NCBI GenBank assembly: GCA_028749115.1
Contig: JAQURD010000007.1
Coordinates: 1-64,000, forward strand
DNA: 64,000 bases
Origin: Acidobacteriota bacterium
GTDB taxonomy: Bacteria > Acidobacteriota > Aminicenantia > Aminicenantales > Saccharicenantaceae
Reading direction: 5' to 3'
The position numbers were made by a program, and so were the translations under genes. Below, in pieces: positions 25,677-35,824 of the stretch (position 1 is the first letter of the stretch; every line of letters begins with the position of its first letter). Under the pieces are notes generated by a model. That model saw only the letters and a program-made list of their open reading frames with translations. It was not told the DNA's origin and ran no database searches.

Positions 25677-26598
25677 TCAGAAAAAAATCCTGACGATCGT
25701 TGGCCCGACTGCCGTCGGGAAAAGTGCCTTAGCTTTCGATCTGGCTCAAAAATTCAAAGGTGAAATTATCAGTTGCGATTCAAGACAGATTTACCGGGGA
25801 TTTGATATTGGCACCGACAAACCGCCGGCGGCCGTCAGGCAACTGGTGCCTCATCACCTGATTGACATTGTTGGCCCGGAGGAAGAATTTTCAGCCGCCG
25901 ATTTTGCCCGGCTGGCTCTTGAAGAAATTAAACAGATTTCCAGGCGGGGAAACTTACCGCTGGTGGCCGGAGGAACAGGGCTCTATCATCGCGCCCTGGT
26001 GGCCGGACTCTTCCCGGGGCCAGGACGGGATGAAAACCTGAGAGACAGGCTAAAAAGAAAGGCTCAAGATGATGGTTTAGAGAGCCTGTATAAAAAGCTG
26101 CAACAAATCGATCCTGCTTATGCTGCCAAAATCAGACCAGCAGATAGTATCAGAATAATCAGAGCCCTGGAGGTCTTTTTTTTAACTGGCCGGCCGATTT
26201 CTGATCATTTCCGGCAGACGGTCTCACCTCTTGAGGGGCAGGGTTTTATTCTTCATCAGATTGGGTTAAAATTAAATAGAAAGATACTTTATCAACGGAT
26301 TGACGAACGGGTTCGCCGGATGTTTGCTCAGGGATTAATAGAAGAGGTCAGACTGTTATTGGCCAGGGGAGTTTCCGCGAAATCAGCTCCCTTTAAAAGC
26401 CCTGGTTACAGGCAGGTCTGGCAGTATTTAAAGAGTGAGATTAGTTTAGAAGAGGCCATTACTTTGACCCAGATAGAAACCAGGCATTACGCTAAGCGGC
26501 AGATGACCTGGTTCAAAAAATCAGAGGGAATTGTCTGGTTTGAAGCTGGAGATAGGGATGGCATAGAAAATTTTATCCGGGAGTGTCTTTTAACTTAA
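25666..26598 (+). CDS. miaA: tRNA dimethylallyltransferase MiaA
   Basis: A 310-residue enzyme that adds the dimethylallyl group to A37 of tRNAs reading UNN codons. The P-loop [20 protein letters not shown] starts at residue 7, then [37 protein letters not shown] and [17 protein letters not shown]; the C-terminal tRNA-binding part ends with [14 protein letters not shown]. There is no ATG near the P-loop; the TTG at 25666 preceded by AGGA at seven bases is the best start. hflX follows after two bases, the same order as in many bacteria. Confidence 0.93.
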   Translation: MASNQKKILTIVGPTAVGKSALAFDLAQKFKGEIISCDSRQIYRGFDIGTDKPPAAVRQLVPHHLIDIVGPEEEFSAADFARLALEEIKQISRRGNLPLVAGGTGLYHRALVAGLFPGPGRDENLRDRLKRKAQDDGLESLYKKLQQIDPAYAAKIRPADSIRIIRALEVFFLTGRPISDHFRQTVSPLEGQGFILHQIGLKLNRKILYQRIDERVRRMFAQGLIEEVRLLLARGVSAKSAPFKSPGYRQVWQYLKSEISLEEAITLTQIETRHYAKRQMTWFKKSEGIVWFEAGDRDGIENFIRECLLT

Positions 26599-26600
26599 AA

Positions 26601-27866
26601 ATGGAAAAAGCTATTCTGGTCAATTTAGCCACCAGCCAGCAAGAAAAAGAAGAGGCCAGGGTCTCAATGACTGAGCTGGCTGGCCTGGCTTCCTCTGCCG
26701 GGGCAACTGTTATAGAGGAAATTTATCAGTGCCGGCCTGGTCACTCTCCAAAATTTTTCATCGGGGAAGGCAAGGTGCAGGAACTGGCCCTGAAGGCAAA
26801 GGAATCCGGGGCAGATCTGATCATTTTTGATCATAATTTAAGTCCTATCCAGCAGAGAAGCCTGGAAGAGGCCATCCAGGTTAAAGTCCTGGATCGAACT
26901 CAAATCATTCTGGATATATTTGCTCAGAGAGCTAGAAGCAGTGAAGGCAAACTTCAGGTCGAGCTGGCACAGTTGACCTATCTATTGCCCAGGCTTAAAG
27001 GCAGGGGCCAGGCTCTTTCCCGGCCAGGAGGCGGGATTGGCACCAGAGGTCCTGGCGAAAAAAAACTGGAGGAAGACCGGAGAAAAATCGCAGATAGAAT
27101 AACCAAAATAAAAAAAGAGATCGACAGTGTTCAGATGAGACGGGCCGGACAGCGGCAAGGACGCCGCCGATCGCCTGTTCCGACAGTGTCTTTAGTTGGT
27201 TATACCAGTGCCGGTAAGTCCACGCTCTTTAATCTGCTGTCTAAGGAAAATCGTTATACATCTCCCCATCTTTTTGCTACTCTGGATCCAATGGTCAGAC
27301 GGGTTACTTTTTCTGACGGGCTCTATTTCTTTCTGTCCGATACAGTCGGCTTTATTAAAAAACTGCCAGTTGAGCTGATCTCTGCCTTCCGGGCAACCCT
27401 GGAAGAAATAAAAGAGGCTGACTGCCTCCTTCAGGTTATTGATATTACCTCACCTGAAGCTGGCGAGCAGGCAAAGGCGGTTGATGAAATACTCTCCGGG
27501 TTGGAGATAAGAGAGCTGCCAGTCATTAAAGTTTTTAACAAGATCGATCTCCTGCCGGAAAAAGAAAAAAGAACTCTGCTTCAACGCCAGCAGAAAGAAA
27601 AGTCCTCTCCAGTTTATGTTTCAGCCAGAAGCGGTGAAGGACTCGAAAGTCTTAAAGCCAGACTGCGCCAGGTTATTTTTAAGAATTTTAAAAGCTGCTG
27701 GTTGCATATACCGAGAGATAAAGCTGAAGCAGCCAGTTCACTGGCCAGGCAGGTCATGGTCATCAGGAAAACTGAAACAGCCGATGGCTGGGAATACCAG
27801 GTTATGGCTCAAAAAAAGAGCCTGTTTCCCTACCTGCCCTATGTCCTGAGAGGAGAAAGTTTATGA
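26601..27866 (+). CDS. hflX: Ribosome-associated GTPase HflX
   Basis: A 421-residue GTPase that splits stalled or hibernating ribosomes. The N-terminal HflX domain contains [12 protein letters not shown] and the Gly-rich signature [19 protein letters not shown] with KKLEEDRR (near 135-165), followed by a coiled coil and the G domain: [19 protein letters not shown] (near 202), [25 protein letters not shown] and NKIDLLP. I chose the ATG at 26601, two bases after the miaA stop; the GTG at 26583 would lie inside miaA. The next gene overlaps its stop by four bases (ATGA). Confidence 0.94.
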   Translation: MEKAILVNLATSQQEKEEARVSMTELAGLASSAGATVIEEIYQCRPGHSPKFFIGEGKVQELALKAKESGADLIIFDHNLSPIQQRSLEEAIQVKVLDRTQIILDIFAQRARSSEGKLQVELAQLTYLLPRLKGRGQALSRPGGGIGTRGPGEKKLEEDRRKIADRITKIKKEIDSVQMRRAGQRQGRRRSPVPTVSLVGYTSAGKSTLFNLLSKENRYTSPHLFATLDPMVRRVTFSDGLYFFLSDTVGFIKKLPVELISAFRATLEEIKEADCLLQVIDITSPEAGEQAKAVDEILSGLEIRELPVIKVFNKIDLLPEKEKRTLLQRQQKEKSSPVYVSARSGEGLESLKARLRQVIFKNFKSCWLHIPRDKAEAASSLARQVMVIRKTETADGWEYQVMAQKKSLFPYLPYVLRGESL

Positions 27867-29185
27867 AAAAGATAAGCTGGTTAGCCTTGGTTCTGGCCCT
27901 GGGTGTAGCCTGTGCCACCTTTCAAAAAACCTATATCCCACCCGCTTTTTATTTAGAAGACCCATCCTCCCTGGGACTGGCCCAGTTGACGCTCAATGAA
28001 CGTTTAGCCTTTGAAGAGGGCTGGGCCAACCTTAAAAAGGGAAATATCGACGGAGCCAGAAAAAAATTCTTAAAACTGGGGCCGGAACATGCCTACTTTA
28101 ATCTGGGTGAAGGCTATTGCCGGTTATATGAAAAGGACGTCGAGGCTGCCGAAGCTTTCTTCTTAAAGGCGCTGGAACTTAATCCTGATTTAACTCCGGC
28201 CCATGCTGGCCTGGCCGCTATCTATGAAGAAAAAAATGATGAAGATCAGCTTTTCATCCAGCTTAGAGAAATATTGAAAAGAGAGCCAGAAAATTCCTGG
28301 GCAAAACCTAAATATGAAGAACTTCAGTCAAGGATAACTCAAAATTTGATAAAAGACGCCAGCGGGCTCTTGAATCAAAATAAAAAAGAAGAAGCTAAAC
28401 AGTTATTGCTAAAAGCTTTATTTTATTCACCTGAATCTAAAGAAGCTCACTGGCAATTGGCCCGCCTTTACCGCAGCGAGAAAAAATATGATCAGGCTAT
28501 TAATCACTACCAGACGTTGAGCCAATTAGCTCCCCGGGACAAGCAGATTCTCAGAGAATATGCTGAAGCCCTTTTTGAACATGACGATCTGAGCCAGAGT
28601 CTTGATATATATACCAGGCTAAAAGAGCTGTCTCCGAATGATCAGGAAGTCCAGAAAAAAATTGACTATTTGAGAAATCAACTGGGAATTATTACCATAC
28701 CGAGCCTTTATAATGAAATTCCCAGATCCGAAGCTATTACCCGTCAAGAGCTGGCAGCAATTCTGGCGGTGAAATTTAACCGCTATCTGCCCGAACCCGC
28801 CAACCCACCTATCATTATTGATATTTCTACCAGTTGGGCTGCCAGATTTATCGTCATGGTAGCTGCCATTCCTTTAATGGATACCTATGAGAATCATACT
28901 TTCGAACCTAACCGGATAGTAACCAGAGCGGAACTGGCTGAAACTTTTTTCCGATTGATTAATTTTTTGAAGGGTAAGGGCTTTAAGCTCATACCGCAAA
29001 TCCCCCCCGACAAAATCCAGATCAGTGACCTCACACCGGAAAACCTTTACTATGTCCCGGCAGTGCAGATGGTTGCTTATCAATTGATGGAATTATCTGC
29101 ACAAAAACGATTTCAACCTGACCGGCCTGTGCCTGGAGTTGAAGCCTTAAAGATGGCTGAACTACTGTTAAACTTAATAAAGTGA
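27863..29185 (+). CDS. Lipoprotein with TPR repeats and C-terminal S-layer-homology-like domains
   Basis: A 440-residue exported protein. The signal sequence ends in [10 protein letters not shown], a possible lipobox with Cys near residue 19. Residues 45-280 form about six TPR repeats (for example [20 protein letters not shown] and [19 protein letters not shown]). From about 285 the pattern changes to SLH-like modules: [12 protein letters not shown] ... [19 protein letters not shown] ... [19 protein letters not shown], each with the xTRxExA helix and an F.P turn. SLH domains usually anchor proteins to cell-wall polymers; with a TPR scaffold this points to envelope organisation. The start overlaps hflX by four bases. 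Confidence 0.75.
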   Translation: MKKISWLALVLALGVACATFQKTYIPPAFYLEDPSSLGLAQLTLNERLAFEEGWANLKKGNIDGARKKFLKLGPEHAYFNLGEGYCRLYEKDVEAAEAFFLKALELNPDLTPAHAGLAAIYEEKNDEDQLFIQLREILKREPENSWAKPKYEELQSRITQNLIKDASGLLNQNKKEEAKQLLLKALFYSPESKEAHWQLARLYRSEKKYDQAINHYQTLSQLAPRDKQILREYAEALFEHDDLSQSLDIYTRLKELSPNDQEVQKKIDYLRNQLGIITIPSLYNEIPRSEAITRQELAAILAVKFNRYLPEPANPPIIIDISTSWAARFIVMVAAIPLMDTYENHTFEPNRIVTRAELAETFFRLINFLKGKGFKLIPQIPPDKIQISDLTPENLYYVPAVQMVAYQLMELSAQKRFQPDRPVPGVEALKMAELLLNLIK

Positions 29186-29198
29186 AGGGGAATAGAAT

Positions 29199-29795
29199 AT
29201 GGGAAACAGCCGGAATCAGGCCTACCAGTTGAAATCAAATTTTGGAACCTTGCCCAATTACCTGACCCTGTTGCGGATAATCTTAGTGCCAGTTTTTGTT
29301 CTATTTTTGTTGAAGCACAAAGGAGCCGGAGCCTTTTTCGTTTTTCTCCTGGCTGGTCTGACCGATGTTCTCGATGGGCTGATCGCCAGGGCCTGTCATC
29401 AAGAGTCAGTGGCTGGACTCTGGCTTGATCCCATCGCTGATAAACTCCTTATCTTTGCCAGTTTTCTCCTGCTTAGCTTTCCCGATTACTCTTTCCCCAA
29501 TAAGATTCCCTGGGGAGTTTTCTGGGTAGTTCTAGGCCGGGATGTGTTGATTATGCTTGGGGCTTTTATGCTGGTTATTCTTAGGAAGAAACATGATTTT
29601 CCGCCGACTCTTATCGGAAAAACCAGCACTGTCTGCCAGGTTATAACCGCCACCGCCGTCCTGCTATTCAACTGGCTGGAAATTAAGGCTGGCCTGCTCA
29701 ACTGGCTTTATAACCTGACTATTCTGGCCGCCGTGATTTCTGGTCTTCAGTACATCTGGCTTAGCTGGTTAAGCTGGAGAAAAAGAGCGGAATAA
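29199..29795 (+). CDS. pgsA: CDP-diacylglycerol-glycerol-3-phosphate 3-phosphatidyltransferase
   Basis: A 198-residue membrane enzyme making phosphatidylglycerol phosphate, the first step to PG and cardiolipin. The CDP-alcohol phosphotransferase motif DG(x2)AR(x8)G(x3)D(x3)D is complete: VLDGLIARACHQESVAG followed by LWLDPIADK (residues 55-80). LPNYLTLLRIILVPVFVLF before it is the typical first membrane helix of PgsA. About five membrane segments in all. GGGGA lies in front of the ATG. Confidence 0.9.
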   Translation: MGNSRNQAYQLKSNFGTLPNYLTLLRIILVPVFVLFLLKHKGAGAFFVFLLAGLTDVLDGLIARACHQESVAGLWLDPIADKLLIFASFLLLSFPDYSFPNKIPWGVFWVVLGRDVLIMLGAFMLVILRKKHDFPPTLIGKTSTVCQVITATAVLLFNWLEIKAGLLNWLYNLTILAAVISGLQYIWLSWLSWRKRAE

Positions 29796-29844
29796 GATTT
29801 GTAAGTTACAAGCATTAAAATTCCAGCCAGCCTGTTTATTTCTC

Positions 29845-29876
29845 TTGCATCAAAATCTCAGTTGATGATATCATCA
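29845..29876 (+). promoter_or_regulatory. Promoter of the M20 peptidase with an overlapping perfect palindrome
   Basis: TTGCAT (29845-29850), 18-base spacer, TATCAT (29869-29874). The -10 lies inside TGATGATATCATCA (29863-29876), a perfect 14-base palindrome and so a candidate operator. Confidence 0.4.
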
Positions 29877-29909
29877 GGGCGAGATTAATGATAATAAAAG
29901 GAGTGATCT

Positions 29910-31148
29910 ATGCCCGATAAAAAAGTTTTTTCCTGTCTGGCTAAGAGGCTCGATTCTTACCGGGATGAAATGATTGAACTGCAGGCCAGGCTAGGTGCTA
30001 TTCCGGCTATCGCCCCATCAAGCGGCGGCGAGGGAGAAGCAAGAAAAGCTGAGTTTCTGGAATCATATTTAAAAAAATCCGGACTGAATGACATCAAAGT
30101 CATCAAAGCCCCTGACCAGGAAGCGCCCACCGGCTACCGGCCTAATATCCTGACCATTTACCGGGGAGAGAGTTCCCGAAAGACCATCTGGGTTATGACT
30201 CATCTGGATGTTGTCCCCCCAGGCGAGCTGGCCCTGTGGCGAGGTGACCCATTTAAAGCCTGGGTAGAGCAAGGCAAAATTTACGGCCGCGGAGTTGAAG
30301 ATAATCAGCAGGATTTAGTGGCTTCTATCTTTGCTGTTAAAGCTCTCATGGCTGAAAAGATCAAACCTGCTTATGATGTTGGACTGGCACTGGTAGCTGA
30401 TGAAGAGACAGGCAGTAAACTGGGCATTGAATATGTTCTTAATAACACCGAAGTCTTTAAAAAAGATGATCTGATTATTGTGCCTGATGCTGGCAATGAA
30501 AAAGGGACAATGATTGAAGTGGCCGAAAAATCTATTCTCTGGTTGAAAATCAGGACGATCGGTGAACAGACTCACGGCTCGACCCCCCAGAAAGGGATAA
30601 ATAGCTTTAAGGCAGCCAGTTTCTTAATTACTGAACTGCAAAAACTTTACCGGTTTTACGACTTGAAGAACAGACTGTTCAGTCCTCCTATTTCCACTTT
30701 CGAACCAACCAAAAAAGAACCCAATGTGCCAAACGTCAACACCATTCCGGGTGAAGATGTTTTCTATATGGACTGCCGGATTTTGCCCGATTACCCGGTG
30801 GAAAAAATCGAAAAGACTATTAGAAAGCTGGCCGACTCAATTGAAAAAAGGTTTAGAGTCAAAATAGAAATTAGCTTGGTGCAAAAAGCACCAGCTGCCC
30901 CGCCGACTTCCCTCCGCTCACCTGTTGTTCAGGCTCTGAAGAAAGCCATCAGGGAGGTCTATCAGCAAGAAGCCCGGGCCATGGGGATTGGCGGTGGGAC
31001 AGTAGCGGCTATCTTTCGCCGGGCTGGTTTTGACGCCGCCTGCTGGTCGAGATTAGATGAGACGGCTCATATGCCAAATGAATACTGCCTGATTGACAAT
31101 ATGATTGGCGACGCCAAAGTTTTCACTCATGTTTTTATGCAGGCATAA
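29910..31148 (+). CDS. M20-family metallopeptidase (ArgE/DapE/carboxypeptidase type)
   Basis: A 412-residue di-zinc aminoacylase/peptidase. WVMTHLDVVPPGE holds the first His and Asp, GRGVEDNQQD the bridging Asp, VADEETGSKLGIEYVL the catalytic Glu pair, and HMPNEYC near the C-terminus the last His. The dimerisation domain starts near residue 210 (GEQTHGSTPQKGIN). It hydrolyses an N-acyl amino acid or dipeptide; the substrate is not evident. GGAG precedes the ATG at a good distance. It is the last plus-strand gene before a convergent minus-strand gene. Confidence 0.88.
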   Translation: MPDKKVFSCLAKRLDSYRDEMIELQARLGAIPAIAPSSGGEGEARKAEFLESYLKKSGLNDIKVIKAPDQEAPTGYRPNILTIYRGESSRKTIWVMTHLDVVPPGELALWRGDPFKAWVEQGKIYGRGVEDNQQDLVASIFAVKALMAEKIKPAYDVGLALVADEETGSKLGIEYVLNNTEVFKKDDLIIVPDAGNEKGTMIEVAEKSILWLKIRTIGEQTHGSTPQKGINSFKAASFLITELQKLYRFYDLKNRLFSPPISTFEPTKKEPNVPNVNTIPGEDVFYMDCRILPDYPVEKIEKTIRKLADSIEKRFRVKIEISLVQKAPAAPPTSLRSPVVQALKKAIREVYQQEARAMGIGGGTVAAIFRRAGFDAACWSRLDETAHMPNEYCLIDNMIGDAKVFTHVFMQA

Positions 31149-31354
31149 AGCAGCAGTAATAGAAGCAGATCCTTTCCTTAATTTAAACTGATCCCGGCTT
31201 ATTCACGAATAATACAAGGTTAAACAGCTTTATTCCCCTCCCCTGGAGTAAAACCAGAGAGACAAAAGAGAAAAACCGGGCATGATATGATTTTCTTAGC
31301 AGTGATAATTGAAAATCTCGAGACATGTTATGTTTTATTAATAAGGCAGGTTAA
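31149..31354. other. Convergent spacer, nothing recognised
   Basis: About 200 bases between the peptidase and the deacetylase-like gene; no clear terminator hairpin seen. Confidence 0.35.
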
Positions 31355-32344
31355 TTATTTTGATGAAATCAAAGAGGCTACCAGCTGCTGAGCCCCTCTC
31401 CGGCTGGCTCTGATAGCTTCCTTAATAGTATTGAGATGAATATCAACGGTCTCTTCTATCTCATCCGCATAGCCACCGCCCAGGACGATAGCCAGGGGAA
31501 TTTTCAGCCGGCGGGCCTGTTCAATAACCAGCCTGTCCCTTTTTCTCAGACCGGACGCAGAAAGATCCAGACCGCTTAGCATATCCTTTTGATAAGGATC
31601 CGCTCCGGCAATATAAATCACCAGATCTGGCTTGCATTCCTCATACAGCCGGGGAATATGTGGTTCAAGCGCTTTTAGATAAGCCTCATCATTATCGCCT
31701 GACCAGAGATCAACATCAAGATTACTGGCCGGTTTACAGGAAGGATAAATATCCTTTTGATGAATGGAAAAGGTAAAGACATAATCTTTCTTAGAGAAAA
31801 TATAGGCTGTTCCATTCCCCTGGTGAAGGTCTCCATCAATGATTAAGGCCCGCTTTATCCTGCCTTCACGCTTCATCTTTTCCAGAGCGATAGCTACGTC
31901 GTTAAAGAGGCAAAAGCCTTCTCCATGATCAGGAAAAGCATGATGAAACCCACCTCCAAGGTGCACAGCCAGCCCGCTCCTCAATGCTTCTTCCGCTGCT
32001 TTGATGGTGCCACCGGTCATCAGTAAAAAAAACCTGACAACCTTCGGGGAATATGGCATTTCAAGTGCCTGGGTTTCAAGAGAAGAAAGAGTTCCCGACC
32101 TGACTTTATTAACATACCCCGGAGTATGAACCAGCAGGAGATCATCATTGGAAGCCGGCTCAGGCTTGATAAAGTCTTCAGCCCTGGCTCCAAGGGCTAT
32201 CACTTTTTCATAGAGCATCCGGTATTTTTTTATGGGGAAGATGTGAGGGCCCAGATCCACCATCCAGTATTCATTGGCGTAGATAAATTTGAGCGGAAGC
32301 TTCAAGCCGAATAAAGAAAAGACAGAATCAACCAGATCAGTCAT
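31355..32344 (-). CDS. Histone deacetylase/AcuC/AphA family protein
   Basis: A 329-residue arginase-fold zinc deacetylase of the histone deacetylase superfamily. GGFHHAFPDHGEGFCLFND carries the tandem His charge relay, IIDGDLHQGNGTAYIF the zinc Asp and His, YIAGADPY the second zinc Asp, and LGGGYA the Gly-rich loop with the transition-state Tyr. Bacterial members deacetylate acetyl-CoA synthetase (AcuC), acetylpolyamines or small amides; which applies here is unknown. No Shine-Dalgarno is evident before the ATG. It lies 145 bases downstream of ppdK on the same strand. Confidence 0.87.
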   Translation of the reverse strand: MTDLVDSVFSLFGLKLPLKFIYANEYWMVDLGPHIFPIKKYRMLYEKVIALGARAEDFIKPEPASNDDLLLVHTPGYVNKVRSGTLSSLETQALEMPYSPKVVRFFLLMTGGTIKAAEEALRSGLAVHLGGGFHHAFPDHGEGFCLFNDVAIALEKMKREGRIKRALIIDGDLHQGNGTAYIFSKKDYVFTFSIHQKDIYPSCKPASNLDVDLWSGDNDEAYLKALEPHIPRLYEECKPDLVIYIAGADPYQKDMLSGLDLSASGLRKRDRLVIEQARRLKIPLAIVLGGGYADEIEETVDIHLNTIKEAIRASRRGAQQLVASLISSK

Positions 32345-32489
32345 GGATGTTTAATATCTAACTTACCAGAAAATTGAAAAGATTAAAAGATATGAGCTAC
32401 TCCGGGTAATTTTTTTGCCCAATACTGGTAATAAATGCTCCCATCCTCTTTTGACCCTATCCGGATTGCTGCCTATAGCCACAATATAC

Positions 32490-35285
32490 TCATTTTCCTG
32501 GCCGGCGGCTCTTCCTCCTGGTGGTCGCCCGAACCTGTTTTTTACTCCGGTCAGCTTTCCTCGCTTTTTCTTCCTGGCCGGTCATCTTTTCCTGAATTGC
32601 AATCTGGGCGGCAGCCAGTCTGGCAATCGGAATCTGATAAGCTGAGCAGCTCACATAAGTTAAGCCAATCTTATGGCAGAAGGTAATTGATCTAGGATCA
32701 CCTCCATGCACACCGCAAATTCCCACTTTAAGTTCCGGCCTTGTTTCGCGTCCTTTTTCTACTGCCCATTTCATTAGCAAGCCAACACCTCTCTGATCAA
32801 GGGTTTCAAATGGATCGTCATTCCACAGGCCATGGTTCAGATAATAATTGAGGAACTTGGCACTATCATCTCTGGAAATGCCATAAGTGGTCTGAGTCAG
32901 ATCATTCGTGCCAAAAGAAAAGAACTCAGCTTCCCGGGCAATTTCATCCGCGGTCAGGGCTGCCCTGGGTATTTCGACCATCGTGCCTACTTTATATTTA
33001 ATCCTGGTTCTGTATTCTTTCATAACTTCCTCTGCCACCCGGCTGACTATCGCTTTCTGATTAGCCAGTTCTGTAACGTTGCCGACCAGAGGAATCATTA
33101 TTTCAGGCAAGACCTTTTGACCCTGCCCGGCCAGCTCACAAGCTGCTTCTAGAATAGCCCGTACCTGCATTTCGGTTATCTCTGGATAAGTTATACCCAG
33201 GCGACAGCCACGATGGCCAAGCATCGGATTAAATTCAGATAAAGCCCTGACCCTGGCTAATAATTTTTCCAGTTCAGCTATTTTTTCGGGGGTGCCGCCC
33301 GTAGCTTTCAGCACGGCTACTTCCACCATTAAGTCTTCTTTCCTGGGTAAAAACTCATGAAGAGGCGGATCAATTGTCCTGATGGTAACCGGATGTCCGT
33401 GCATTTCCTGGAAAAATTCAAGAAAATCCTGCTTCTGAAAAGGCAGCAACCTGGCCAGGGCCTTCCGCCTTTCGCCTTCAGTTTCAGCCAGAATCATCTC
33501 TTTGACCAGAGGCAGCCGTTCCGGCCCGAAAAACATATGCTCGGTTCTGGCCAGACCAATCCCTTCAGCTCCAAAAGCAAAGGCTACCCTGGCATCCGGC
33601 GGTGCATCGGAATTGGCTCTCACACCCAGCTGGCGGAATTTATCAGCCCACGATAAAAGCCTGGAAAAATATTTATAAAGTTCGGAATCGCCGGGGTTTT
33701 TTTCTCCTTTAACTACTTGAAGAATCTCGGAAGGCCTGGTCAAAACCTGGCCTTCCAGCACTTCGCCAGTGGTGCCATCAATCGAAATCCATTCTCCCTC
33801 CATAAATTTCCTGCTACCGACAAAAAAAGCCTTAATATCTTCCTGAACTTTAATTGCCCCGCAGCCAACAACTGCCGGTTTACCCATCTGCCGGCCAACA
33901 ACAGCTGCATGTGAAGTCATACCCCCGGTGGCGGTCAAGATGCCCTGAGCTGCACCCATCCCATGAATATCATCAGGCGAAGTCTCTTCGCGGACAAGAA
34001 TCACCCTTTTGCCCTGATTGGCCCAGTTTACAGCATCGTTAGCCGTAAAAACCACCTGGCCGGAGGCCGCTCCAGGTGAAGCCGCCAGACCTCTGGCCAG
34101 AACCTTATGATTTTTCTTTTCTCCAGGATCAAATATCGGATGAAGTAACTGATTTAAAGCTTCAGGCTCAACCTTCAGCAGGGCTTCCTCAACGGAGGTC
34201 AATCTCTCTTTGACCAGATCGACTGCAATTTTAACTGCGGCCATACCGGTTCTTTTAGCATTTCTGGTCTGCAGCATATATAGCTTGCCTTCCTGAATGG
34301 TAAACTCAAAATCCTGGACATCACCATAATGCTTTTCCAGCTTTCTGACCACAGCTAATAACTGCTTGAAAACACCAGGCATAGCCTGTTCCAGGTTGTT
34401 CAGAGGTGATGGCGTCCTGATACCTGCCACCACATCTTCACCCTGGGCATTAATCAGATATTCGCCATAAAGCTCTTTGCCTCCGGTCGCAGGATTACGG
34501 GTAAAGCCAACACCAGTAGCTGAAGTAGGGCCATAATTGCCGAAAACCATTTGCTGAATATTGACAGCTGTCCCCAGGTCATCTGGAATATGATATTGAC
34601 GGCGATAGGTGATCGCCCGGGGGTTGTTCCAGGATCTGAAGACCGCATTGATGGCCAGTTTTAACTGCTTCTGAACATCCTGGGGAAACTCCTGGCCGGT
34701 TTCAGTCCTGACCAGCTTTTTATAATCAGCAATTACTGCTTCGAGAACCGCTTCGCTCAATTCATAATCATAGCTGAGGCCACTGGCCTCTTTCTTCGCC
34801 CGCAGAATTTCTTCAAATTTCTTCTTCGGAATTTCCAGCACTACATCACCAAACATATGGATTAAACGGCGGTAACAATCAAGTGCAAACCGGCGGTTAC
34901 CTGTTTTTTTAGCCAGTCCTTCAACTGTCCGGTCATTAAGACCAAGGTTAAGAATGGTATCCATCATACCAGGCATAGAAAATTTCGCTCCCGATCTGAC
35001 TGAGACCAGCAGAGGATTAATTTCATCACCGAACTTCTGGCCTGAAACTTTCTCCAGCCGCCTGAGGTTAGTCATCACTTCTTTATCAATCTCTATGGGT
35101 AGCTTGTTTCCTGCTTTAAAAAATAAGGCACAAACTTCAGTTGAAATAGTAAAACCTGGAGGAACAGGCAGGCCAATGCTGGCCATTTCAGCCAGGTTAG
35201 CGCCTTTCCCTCCCAGGATATCCTTCATATCTTTATTGCCATCGGCCGCTCCAGCCATAAAGAAATAAACAAATTTTCTGGCCAT
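32490..35285 (-). CDS. ppdK: Pyruvate, phosphate dikinase
   Basis: A 931-residue enzyme interconverting pyruvate, ATP and phosphate with PEP, AMP and pyrophosphate. The nucleotide-binding domain starts with KYVYFF-like KFVYFF and GGKGANLAEMASIGLPVPPG; the phosphohistidine domain has GGMTSHAAVVGRQMGKPAVV with the catalytic His near 455; the C-terminal barrel has SFGTNDLTQTTYGISRDD and the catalytic Cys in GICGVHGGDP near 830. The normal protein ends soon after IAQIAIQ; here about 30 extra residues follow, rich in Lys and Arg (RSKKQVRATTRRKSRRPGK). AAAGGAG lies ahead of the ATG. Confidence 0.95.
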   Translation of the reverse strand: MARKFVYFFMAGAADGNKDMKDILGGKGANLAEMASIGLPVPPGFTISTEVCALFFKAGNKLPIEIDKEVMTNLRRLEKVSGQKFGDEINPLLVSVRSGAKFSMPGMMDTILNLGLNDRTVEGLAKKTGNRRFALDCYRRLIHMFGDVVLEIPKKKFEEILRAKKEASGLSYDYELSEAVLEAVIADYKKLVRTETGQEFPQDVQKQLKLAINAVFRSWNNPRAITYRRQYHIPDDLGTAVNIQQMVFGNYGPTSATGVGFTRNPATGGKELYGEYLINAQGEDVVAGIRTPSPLNNLEQAMPGVFKQLLAVVRKLEKHYGDVQDFEFTIQEGKLYMLQTRNAKRTGMAAVKIAVDLVKERLTSVEEALLKVEPEALNQLLHPIFDPGEKKNHKVLARGLAASPGAASGQVVFTANDAVNWANQGKRVILVREETSPDDIHGMGAAQGILTATGGMTSHAAVVGRQMGKPAVVGCGAIKVQEDIKAFFVGSRKFMEGEWISIDGTTGEVLEGQVLTRPSEILQVVKGEKNPGDSELYKYFSRLLSWADKFRQLGVRANSDAPPDARVAFAFGAEGIGLARTEHMFFGPERLPLVKEMILAETEGERRKALARLLPFQKQDFLEFFQEMHGHPVTIRTIDPPLHEFLPRKEDLMVEVAVLKATGGTPEKIAELEKLLARVRALSEFNPMLGHRGCRLGITYPEITEMQVRAILEAACELAGQGQKVLPEIMIPLVGNVTELANQKAIVSRVAEEVMKEYRTRIKYKVGTMVEIPRAALTADEIAREAEFFSFGTNDLTQTTYGISRDDSAKFLNYYLNHGLWNDDPFETLDQRGVGLLMKWAVEKGRETRPELKVGICGVHGGDPRSITFCHKIGLTYVSCSAYQIPIARLAAAQIAIQEKMTGQEEKARKADRSKKQVRATTRRKSRRPGK

Positions 35286-35320
35286 TTTTTACTCCTTTGT
35301 TCAGAGTCAACTTTCAAGAA

Positions 35321-35349
35321 AATATACGCTTCAGAGGCCTGAATTTCAA
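35321..35349 (-). promoter_or_regulatory. Promoter of ppdK
   Basis: On the minus strand TTGAAA (35344-35349), 17-base spacer, TATATT (35321-35326). The spacer holds an inverted repeat TTCAG/CTGAA (35330-35343) separated by four bases, a possible operator. Confidence 0.6.
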
Positions 35350-35377
35350 GAGAGATGGATATGAAATATATGCAATA

Positions 35378-35824
35378 TCAGGGATTATTAGATTGTTTCT
35401 TCAGCAGGCCAAAATCATTACCAGGAGAAAATAACAGGATTAAGGATAGAATTAACCAGATAGAATCTTCAACTATCAACCAGATATCAGCCCGTCGGCT
35501 GAAAGTGCCAAAGCAGCCGCATTCTACGTTTAAGCCGCGGGCTATGGTTATAGCTACCAAAATTATGAAGAAAGCCAGCAGGCAGCTAATCAACATGGCA
35601 GATGCTCTCGGGTAGATACCGGCAATAAGCCAAACCCCGGCTATCAATTCGACCCACGGTAAAAAAAGCGCTGTTAGAAAAGACAGAGTTTGCCCGACCA
35701 GCTGGTAGCTTCTAACATCCTGAGCAAAGCTCAATGGATCGACAATTTTGCTGACTCCAGCCCAGATGAAAACTCCACCCACAATGAGCCGGAAAACCAA
35801 TAAAATATATTTATTCTGCAGCAT
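35378..35824 (-). CDS. DoxX/MauE-type membrane protein
   Basis: A 148-residue four-helix membrane protein. LLVFRLIVGGVFIWAGVSKI starts with the DoxX pattern (RLxxGxxFxxaGxxKI), LFLPWVELIAGVWLI is the second segment, and a Cys pair in NVECGCFG between helices three and four matches MauE-like redox partners. Together with the rhodanese gene that overlaps it by 14 bases, this suggests a membrane thiol or sulfur-handling pair. Last gene of the aminotransferase-rhodanese-DoxX operon; ppdK follows with its own promoter. Confidence 0.8.
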   Translation of the reverse strand: MLQNKYILLVFRLIVGGVFIWAGVSKIVDPLSFAQDVRSYQLVGQTLSFLTALFLPWVELIAGVWLIAGIYPRASAMLISCLLAFFIILVAITIARGLNVECGCFGTFSRRADIWLIVEDSIWLILSLILLFSPGNDFGLLKKQSNNP

